Origin: Candidatus Krumholzibacteriia bacterium
GTDB taxonomy: Bacteria; Krumholzibacteriota; Krumholzibacteriia; LZORAL124-64-63
Length of the DNA stretch: 9,881 nucleotides
Assembly (NCBI GenBank): GCA_030643455.1
Contig: DAOWLV010000083.1
Span: 1-9,881 of the forward strand
Reading direction: 5' to 3'
Shown here: piece by piece, positions 5,316 through 9,881 of the stretch
How positions within the stretch are numbered: the first letter of the stretch is position 1
Layout: every line of letters starts with the position of its first letter
Program-made: the position numbers and the translations under genes
Notes under the pieces: model-generated
The model's input: the letters and a program-made list of their open reading frames with translations, nothing else
Told to the model about the DNA's origin: nothing
The model's database searches: none

Positions 5316-7114
5316 TGTTCTCGGGTCCATTGGAGATCTGCCGCCTGGCCCGGGAACGCGGGCTGGCCGTCCGATGGGACGCTGCGCCCGGTCTCGGTTT
5401 GATCCTGGCCGCCGGCCCCGACTGTGCCGATTTTCTCCACGCTCGCCTGACGAGTGATGTCAAGGCCCTGGCTCCCGGCCAGGGGCAGCTTTCCGCCAAA
5501 CTCACCGGCCGGGGTGAACTTGTCGGGTACTTCAGCCTCCACCGGTTGCCTGACCTGGGACAGCCGTTCCCTTCATATTTTCTGCTGGCGGCCCGTGACG
5601 ATCTGGCCGGTCTGCTGGAAGATCTCGAGTCCACCCGGATAACCGAAGATGTCCTGCTCGAAGATGTTTCGACCCAGTTCGATGCGTTTGTCCTCCAGGG
5701 TCCGGGGTCTGCCGCGTACGTGGACCGGGTCCTGGAAATCCAGACATCCGATGACCTGCCGGAGTTTTCGGTACGTGCTCCGGCACCCCGTTCATCCAGC
5801 CAATCATCCCAGGAGGTGCCTGCCGATATCCTGGTCCTGTCCCGTTCCTTCACTGGCGATCCGGGGCGTTTATTGCTCTGGGGAGCCGGCTCATCCGGCA
5901 GCTGTTTCCTGGAAAGATTGCTGTCTGTGGCCAAGGAAGAGGGGCTGGCGGTTCTCGGCGCGAGCATGGCGGACCGCACGGCCTGGCGATGGCTCACCGT
6001 GGAAGCCGGCTGGCCTGTCCTGGGCCGGGACATTGCACCCGCAAGAGTGGTCCTGCCGAAAACAGGACTGGAACAGCAGGTGGCCAGCACCACCAAGGGG
6101 TGTTATCCGGGCCAGGAGGTCGTGGCCCGCATCCGGACGTACGGTTCGGTTCCGACGGCCATGCGTGGGCTGGTGTTCAGCGACCCGGATGAAGCCTCGC
6201 TCCCTGATCTTCCGGAACCAGGTCAAGACCTGCGGATGGCCGGCAAAAAGATCGGCTCCTGGGGAACGGGCGCCTGGTCCGTCACGCGGGATCGGCAAAT
6301 TGCCCTGGTTTTCCTGGACCGGGACCATCGTACTTTGGGTACGCTGCTCGAGGTGGAAACCGGAGCCGGGATACGGGAAGCCGAGGTGGTCATGCTGCCT
6401 TTTTTCCGGGCCGCCGACCAGGGTGAGAAGGCCCGGCACCTGCATAACCGGGCAATCCATCTTTTCAGCGACGGAGACGACGACGGGGCTGTAACCCATC
6501 TCGAAGAAGCGCTGCGTCTGGATCCCGGTCTTCAGGATGCCTACGAGGCCCTCGGCGTGATCCTGGGCAGGACCGAACGGTACCATCAGGCCATCGAGAT
6601 ATTTCGGCGCCTGGAGGAGGTGGCACCATATGAACCCATGGTCCACACCAATCTGTCCCTGTACTACATGAAGATCGGCGACAAGGAAGAGGCTGAGCGC
6701 CAGAAAGCCAAGGCCACCCTCAAGAGATTTGCCGATGCGGGGGATCCTCTCCAGGCCAGAGCCATGCAGAAGGCTTCCGAAGCCGCGGCGCGGGATGAGG
6801 CCCACCGCAAGATCGCCATGTTCACCGAGGTGCTGGAAATCGACCGGGAAGACCCCCTGGCGCTGATGGGAATGGGCAATGCCTGGGCGGATCTGCAGCA
6901 ATACGAGCGGGCGGATGATTTTCTTGGCCGGGCGCGGGGGGCGCAAAAGGACAACAGCGCGCTTTTCGCGGCCCATGGCAAGGTTCTCGAGGCCCTGGGG
7001 CGGCCCTCCGAGGCGGCCGAGGTCTACCGGCAGGGGGTGGCCGTGGCCAGCCGCCGGGGCGATCTGATGCCTCTCAAGGACATGGAGCACCGGTTGTTGC
7101 TCCTGCAGGGCTGA
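5315..7114 (+). CDS. ygfZ: YgfZ/IBA57-family tetrahydrofolate-dependent Fe-S protein fused to TPR repeats
   Basis: This 599-residue protein has two parts. Residues 1 to about 365 are a GcvT-like folate-binding domain of the YgfZ/IBA57 type. Its diagnostic motif K-G-C-Y-P-G-Q-E lies at 261-268 (key Cys263), followed by VVARIRTYG, with the upstream LTSDVKAL and VLQGPG segments of the GcvT fold. YgfZ and IBA57 support folate-dependent maturation or repair of [4Fe-4S] enzymes and act with A-type carriers. Residues about 371-595 are TPR-like helix pairs (NRAIHLFSDGDDDGAVTHLEEALRLDP, then DAYEALGVILGRTERYHQAIEIFRRLEEVAP, and a second group from about 510). TPRs are not part of ordinary YgfZ (about 325 residues). 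ATG 5315 overlaps the upstream stop as TGATG, so translation is probably coupled; an upstream TTG at 5291 is less likely. The gap to sufC is 158 bp. Confidence 0.88.
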   Translation: MFSGPLEICRLARERGLAVRWDAAPGLGLILAAGPDCADFLHARLTSDVKALAPGQGQLSAKLTGRGELVGYFSLHRLPDLGQPFPSYFLLAARDDLAGLLEDLESTRITEDVLLEDVSTQFDAFVLQGPGSAAYVDRVLEIQTSDDLPEFSVRAPAPRSSSQSSQEVPADILVLSRSFTGDPGRLLLWGAGSSGSCFLERLLSVAKEEGLAVLGASMADRTAWRWLTVEAGWPVLGRDIAPARVVLPKTGLEQQVASTTKGCYPGQEVVARIRTYGSVPTAMRGLVFSDPDEASLPDLPEPGQDLRMAGKKIGSWGTGAWSVTRDRQIALVFLDRDHRTLGTLLEVETGAGIREAEVVMLPFFRAADQGEKARHLHNRAIHLFSDGDDDGAVTHLEEALRLDPGLQDAYEALGVILGRTERYHQAIEIFRRLEEVAPYEPMVHTNLSLYYMKIGDKEEAERQKAKATLKRFADAGDPLQARAMQKASEAAARDEAHRKIAMFTEVLEIDREDPLALMGMGNAWADLQQYERADDFLGRARGAQKDNSALFAAHGKVLEALGRPSEAAEVYRQGVAVASRRGDLMPLKDMEHRLLLLQG

Positions 7115-7158
7115 ATTCCCCGGAATCGGTTGTACTGGAACCAGTTGAAGAACCTTTA

Positions 7159-7190
7159 ATAAATATTGACAAAAAGTGTATTGTATTTAT
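7159..7190. promoter_or_regulatory. Inverted repeat over the suf promoter, possible operator
   Basis: A perfect 7-bp inverted repeat, ATAAATA (7159-7165) and TATTTAT (7184-7190), flanks an 18-bp core that begins with the -35 TTGACA. The core also shares TTGAC-N7-GTA-N3-TAT with the operator at 4083-4107 at identical spacing, though it fits the IscR type 1 consensus at only 16 of 25 positions. It may be a weak site for the same regulator. AT-rich sequence gives such repeats by chance more often than mixed sequence does. Confidence 0.35.
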
Positions 7191-7193
7191 CTT
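7166..7193 (+). promoter_or_regulatory. Sigma-70-type promoter of sufCBD
   Basis: A perfect -35 TTGACA (7166-7171) has TATCTT (7188-7193, 4 of 6 consensus positions) 16 bp downstream. The stretch is AT-rich against GC-rich surroundings. Transcription would start near 7200, leaving a leader of about 70 nt. Confidence 0.6.
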
Positions 7194-7210
7194 CTAATCA
7201 ACGAAACAAT

Positions 7211-7222
7211 CTGGAATTCCAG
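7211..7222. repeat. 12-bp perfect palindrome in the sufC leader
   Basis: CTGGAATTCCAG reads the same on both strands. It lies just downstream of the likely transcription start. It could be a protein site or chance; I cannot tell which. Confidence 0.3.
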
Positions 7223-7238
7223 GGAATTGAACACATTC

Positions 7239-7255
7239 CGGCTGTCCGGCAGCCG
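7239..7255 (+). other. Leader hairpin before sufC
   Basis: CGGCTG (7239-7244) pairs perfectly with CAGCCG (7250-7255) around a 5-nt loop. It ends 5 nt before the sufC ribosome binding site, and its last base is the G of the in-frame GTG 7255. There is no T-tract, so it is not an intrinsic terminator. It may protect or modulate the leader. Confidence 0.4.
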
Positions 7256-7260
7256 TGGCA

Positions 7261-7265
7261 AGGGG
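7261..7265 (+). promoter_or_regulatory. Ribosome binding site deciding the sufC start
   Basis: AGGGG lies 7 nt before TTG 7273. The alternative GTG 7255 has no purine-rich site in front and lies at the foot of a hairpin, so TTG 7273 is the better start. Confidence 0.6.
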
Positions 7266-7272
7266 TAGGGAA

Positions 7273-8073
7273 TTGAGCAACTCCACTTTGAATGACCGCG
7301 ATATCGTGTTTGCCTGCAGAAACCTGCACGTTTCGGTACAGGACAAGGACGGGACGAAGGAACTTGTAAAGGGTGTTGACCTGACCGTTCGCAAGGGCGA
7401 AAAACACGCGCTGATGGGGCCGAACGGGTCGGGAAAATCGACCCTGGCCGCCGCCCTGATGGGTCACCCCAGCTACGAGGTTTCCGGTGAGATCTGGCTC
7501 GCCGGTGAGCGTATCGATGAACTGGAACCCCACGAACGGGCCCGCAAGGGTTTGTTCATGAGCTTCCAGTACCCCGTGGCCGTGCCTGGCGTTTCGGTGG
7601 CCAATTTCCTGCGCGCGTCCCTGGCCGCCCGGCGCGGACAGGAGATCCCGGTGCGGGAATTCCGCAAGGAAATGACCACCGCCTTCACCGAACTCGGCAT
7701 TGACCGCAGCTTCATGTCCCGCTACCTGAACGACGGTTTTTCGGGTGGTGAAAAGAAACGCCTGGAGATCCTGCAGATGATCATGCTCAAGCCGGTGTTC
7801 TCCCTGCTGGACGAAACGGACAGCGGCCTGGACATCGACGCCTTGAAGGTCGTATCGGCGGGCATCAACGAGGCTACCGGCCCGGAAAACGGCATGCTGA
7901 TGGTGACCCACTACCAGCGCATCCTCGACTACGTGAAACCCGACGTCGTGCATGTCTTCATGGAGGGCCGAATCGTCCGCACCGGTGGACCCGATCTGCC
8001 GCGTCAGCTCGAGACGAAGGGTTATGAATGGCTTCTGGAAGACAGCGCCGTCGGATCAGGAGGAACGTCATGA
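7273..8073 (+). CDS. sufC: Fe-S assembly ATPase SufC
   Basis: This 266-residue cytoplasmic ABC-type ATPase of the SufBC2D scaffold complex powers the opening of SufB-SufD for cluster building. All ABC motifs are in place: Walker A GPNGSGKS (49-56, Lys55), the Q-loop SFQYPVAVPGV typical of SufC, signature SGGEKKR (157-163), Walker B with Asp180 and Glu181 (SLLDETDSGLDIDAL, the SufC form), and H-loop His213 in VTHYQRIL. There are no membrane segments, as expected. Length is close to the usual 250. TTG 7273 is chosen for its ribosome binding site; a longer version from GTG 7255 would add six residues. The stop overlaps the sufB start as ATGA, so translation is coupled. Confidence 0.95.
   Translation: MSNSTLNDRDIVFACRNLHVSVQDKDGTKELVKGVDLTVRKGEKHALMGPNGSGKSTLAAALMGHPSYEVSGEIWLAGERIDELEPHERARKGLFMSFQYPVAVPGVSVANFLRASLAARRGQEIPVREFRKEMTTAFTELGIDRSFMSRYLNDGFSGGEKKRLEILQMIMLKPVFSLLDETDSGLDIDALKVVSAGINEATGPENGMLMVTHYQRILDYVKPDVVHVFMEGRIVRTGGPDLPRQLETKGYEWLLEDSAVGSGGTS
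8059..8063 (+). promoter_or_regulatory. Strong ribosome binding site for sufB
   Basis: GGAGG lies 6 nt before ATG 8070 and fixes that start. A frame extending up to ATG 8028 would add 14 Arg-rich residues not typical of SufB. Confidence 0.75.
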
Positions 8074-9488
8074 GTACCAAGCAGAACGTCGCGAGCATCA
8101 ACCAGGACTACACGGAGAAATACGGTTTCCACGATCCCGAGGACTACTTCCTGAAGGCTCCCAAGGGACTCGACCACGAAGTGGTGGAAATGATCTCCCG
8201 CAAGAAGAAGGAGCCCGACTGGATGCGCGAGATCCGGCACCAGGCCCTGGACATCTTCACCGAAAAGCCCATGCCCAAGTGGGGCAACATGGAACTGCTC
8301 GGTGAGCTCGATTTCGAGAACATCCACTACTACATCAAACCCAAGGGTGAGCAGGCCCAGAACTGGGATGATGTTCCCGAGAACATCAAGAACACCTTTG
8401 AACGCCTGGGTGTGCCCGAGGCGGAACGGAAATTCCTGGCCGGGGTCACCGCCCAGTACGAATCCGAAGTGGTCTATCACTCCATCAGCAAGGATCTGGA
8501 GAAGCTGGGCGTGATCTTCATGGACATGGATTCGGCCCTTCGCGAGCATCCCGATATCGTCCGGAAGTATTTCGGCAAGATCATCCCCACGCGGGACAAC
8601 AAGTTCTCCGCCCTGAACACCGCGGTCTGGTCCGGTGGTTCCTTCATCTACGTGCCCAAGGGCGTGAAGGTGGACATCCCGCTGCAGGCCTATTTCCGTA
8701 TCAACGCCGAGAACATGGGGCAGTTCGAGCGGACCCTGATCATCGCCGACGAGGGCAGCAGCATCCATTACATCGAAGGCTGCACGGCACCCACGTACTC
8801 ATCCGACTCGCTTCACTCGGCGGTCGTGGAACTCGTGGCGCTGAAGGGCGCCCACATCCGTTACACCACCATCCAGAACTGGTCGACCAACGTCTACAAC
8901 CTCGTGACCAAACGCGCCCACGCCCATGAGGACGCAATTGTCGAGTGGGTGGACGGCAACATCGGATCCAAGCTCACCATGAAATACCCCGCCATCGTCC
9001 TGAAGGGGGAACGGGCCCACGGAGAGGTCCTGTCGATCGCCTTCGCCGGCCACGGTCAGCATCAGGACGCAGGGGCCAAGATGATCCATGCCGCGCCCAA
9101 CACCACCAGCCGCATCGTCTCGAAATCCATCAGCAAGGACGACGGGCGATCCAGCTACCGGGGAATGATCAAGGTCGCCAAGGGTGCACACGGCTGCAAG
9201 ACCAACGTGGAGTGCGACGCCCTGCTCATCGGCCGGCAGGCCCGCAGCGACACCTATCCCACCATGGATGTGTCCGAAGACGACGTCAGGGTCGAACACG
9301 AGGCGCGGGTCTCCAAGGTGGGCGAAGAGCAGCTGTTCTACCTGCAGAGCCGCGGCCTGGATCCAGACAAGGCCCGCATGATGATCGTCAACGGGTTCAT
9401 CGAACCCTTCGTCAAGGAATTGCCCATGGAATACGCGGTCGAACTCAACCGCCTGATCGAACTGGAAATGGAGGGGTCCGTTGGCTGA
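8070..9488 (+). CDS. sufB: Fe-S cluster scaffold protein SufB
   Basis: This 472-residue protein has the usual SufB length. The family N-terminus is present (DYTEKYGFHDPEDYFLKAPKGL, then SRKKKEPDWM and HQAL). The beta-helix core contains KGVKVDIPLQAYFRINAENMGQFERTLII and EGCTAPTYSSDSLHSAVVEL with Cys238, the position of E. coli Cys254. The C-terminal part has Cys382 in ECDALLIG, matching the essential E. coli Cys405, and the EHEA glutamates (409, 411) near the site of E. coli Glu434. It ends with LFYLQSRGLDPDKARMMIVNGF, as in the family. Together with SufD and SufC it forms the cytoplasmic scaffold that receives sulfur and assembles the cluster. It overlaps sufC by 4 nt and sufD by 8 nt. Confidence 0.97.
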   Translation: MSTKQNVASINQDYTEKYGFHDPEDYFLKAPKGLDHEVVEMISRKKKEPDWMREIRHQALDIFTEKPMPKWGNMELLGELDFENIHYYIKPKGEQAQNWDDVPENIKNTFERLGVPEAERKFLAGVTAQYESEVVYHSISKDLEKLGVIFMDMDSALREHPDIVRKYFGKIIPTRDNKFSALNTAVWSGGSFIYVPKGVKVDIPLQAYFRINAENMGQFERTLIIADEGSSIHYIEGCTAPTYSSDSLHSAVVELVALKGAHIRYTTIQNWSTNVYNLVTKRAHAHEDAIVEWVDGNIGSKLTMKYPAIVLKGERAHGEVLSIAFAGHGQHQDAGAKMIHAAPNTTSRIVSKSISKDDGRSSYRGMIKVAKGAHGCKTNVECDALLIGRQARSDTYPTMDVSEDDVRVEHEARVSKVGEEQLFYLQSRGLDPDKARMMIVNGFIEPFVKELPMEYAVELNRLIELEMEGSVG

Positions 9489-9881
9489 TATGTTGCGTGA
9501 ATCAACCCTGGCCGACCCGCGGCCGGCCCTGATCGAAAACGATTTGAAGGCGCTGTGCGATCAGCTGGGTCAGGTGGAAACCGCCCGTCAGGCCCGGCGG
9601 GAAGCGCGGGCCAGGTATGATGAAGCCGGTCTGCCGGACCGGATCCGTCACCTTTGGCGTTTCACCAATCCGGAGCGGCTTTGGCCGAACGATCTTTCCG
9701 CGGCTGTATTGAGCGGCGCGGATGTTACTCCGACGGCCCTGCCTCCGGTGGACGAGGCCGCGGCCACGGTGGATCTGTGGCCCGGCCGGTTGCCGACGGT
9801 TCAGTTCCGCGACGGACTGGCCGAAGGCCTTCTGACGGTGGGGCCCCTGGACGGCGCCATGGCCGCCGGGACCCTGGATGA
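9481..9881 (+). CDS. sufD: Fe-S assembly protein SufD, N-terminal part, cut by the window edge
   Basis: The frame is open for 133 codons to the right edge with no stop. The N-terminal region is helical and charged (residues about 10-55). It leads into LPDRIRHLWRFTNPERLWP, which corresponds to the 'LP-T/D-R-x-x-x-x-W-R/K-Y/F-T' segment of SufD proteins. The conserved beta-helix core would lie beyond the edge. Position directly after sufB is the usual sufBD arrangement. TTG 9481 is favoured because GGAGG (9470-9474) lies 6 nt before it; ATG 9490 is in frame three codons later but too far from that site. The 8-nt overlap with sufB suggests coupled translation. SufD forms a heterodimer with SufB and helps with iron entry. 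The call leans on context as much as on sequence. Confidence 0.85.
   Translation, partial: MADMLRESTLADPRPALIENDLKALCDQLGQVETARQARREARARYDEAGLPDRIRHLWRFTNPERLWPNDLSAAVLSGADVTPTALPPVDEAAATVDLWPGRLPTVQFRDGLAEGLLTVGPLDGAMAAGTLD

Larger units (their letters stand above)
7115..7272. other. Intergenic region and sufC leader
   Basis: This 158-bp gap splits the island into two transcription blocks. No clear intrinsic terminator closes the first block: the stretch 7129-7156 has only weak pairings and no T-run after a GC stem. Read-through into sufC is therefore likely, in addition to the internal promoter at 7166-7193. Confidence 0.5.
7221..7276 (+). repeat. 10-bp direct repeat AGGGAATTGA in the sufC leader
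   Basis: AGGGAATTGA occurs at 7221-7230 and again at 7267-7276. The second copy contains the likely sufC start codon TTG. The first copy would begin a 13-codon frame (TTG 7227) that stops at TAG 7266-7268, just before sufC. The meaning is unknown. Confidence 0.4.

Noticed and set aside
5891..7090. Long minus-strand frame of 399 codons inside ygfZ
   Set aside because: It is antisense to a well-supported YgfZ-TPR gene; GC-rich codon bias creates such long antisense frames, and no domain is recognisable.
7117..7156. Intrinsic terminator after ygfZ
   Set aside because: Only short pairings such as GGTT/AACC are possible and no T-run follows a GC stem.
7255..7272. GTG start for sufC at 7255
   Set aside because: No ribosome binding site precedes it and it lies at the foot of a hairpin; TTG 7273 with AGGGG fits better.
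9654..9881. Plus-strand frame of 75 codons at the right edge
   Set aside because: It is out of frame with the open sufD frame and is Arg/Gly-rich, a typical shadow frame.
1..9881. Mobile elements, CRISPR arrays or a defence system
   Set aside because: No transposase or integrase motifs, no regularly spaced repeats and no target-site duplications are visible; the genes are housekeeping or envelope genes.

Overview
The window is GC-rich (about 60 % by eye) chromosomal DNA from a Gram-negative-type (diderm) bacterium: three or four products carry signal peptides, and at least two look like outer-membrane beta-barrel proteins. A bacilliredoxin, a sufC-sufB-sufD order, a YgfZ-TPR fusion and secreted orphan proteins would fit a lineage of the FCB group or a related candidate phylum (for example Krumholzibacteriota or Eisenbacteria). 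That placement is an impression from protein style, not a demonstrated one. I see no mobile element, CRISPR array, tRNA or rRNA.

Left part, 1-3982. A DUF481-type outer-membrane protein runs off the left edge on the minus strand (1-896). It is divergent from a small secreted orphan protein (1189-1785, plus). A compact minus-strand cluster follows, read from 3982 down to 1795: a small outer-membrane beta-barrel protein, a redoxin-like protein without redox cysteines, and RlmG, the 23S rRNA m2G methyltransferase.

Right part, 4083-9881, is an iron-sulfur cluster assembly island on the plus strand. The first block is bacilliredoxin, then an A-type Fe-S carrier (IscA/SufA family) with an extra N-terminal domain, then a YgfZ/IBA57-type protein fused to TPR repeats. 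These three are tightly coupled by overlapping start and stop codons. The second block is sufC-sufB-sufD, with sufD cut by the right edge. It has its own promoter region at 7159-7193.

The two blocks probably work together. SufBCD is the scaffold complex that builds clusters. The A-type carrier moves them on, and YgfZ/IBA57 is the known partner of A-type carriers in late [4Fe-4S] maturation. Bacilliredoxin would repair thiol-modified cysteines. The promoter ahead of the first block carries a 25-bp imperfect palindrome that matches the E. coli IscR type 1 operator consensus at 22 of 25 positions, so an IscR-like Rrf2 regulator probably controls the island. No such regulator gene, and no cysteine desulfurase (sufS), lies within the window. 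The most novel-looking items are the two-domain A-type carrier, its coupling to YgfZ-TPR, and the IscR-like operator.
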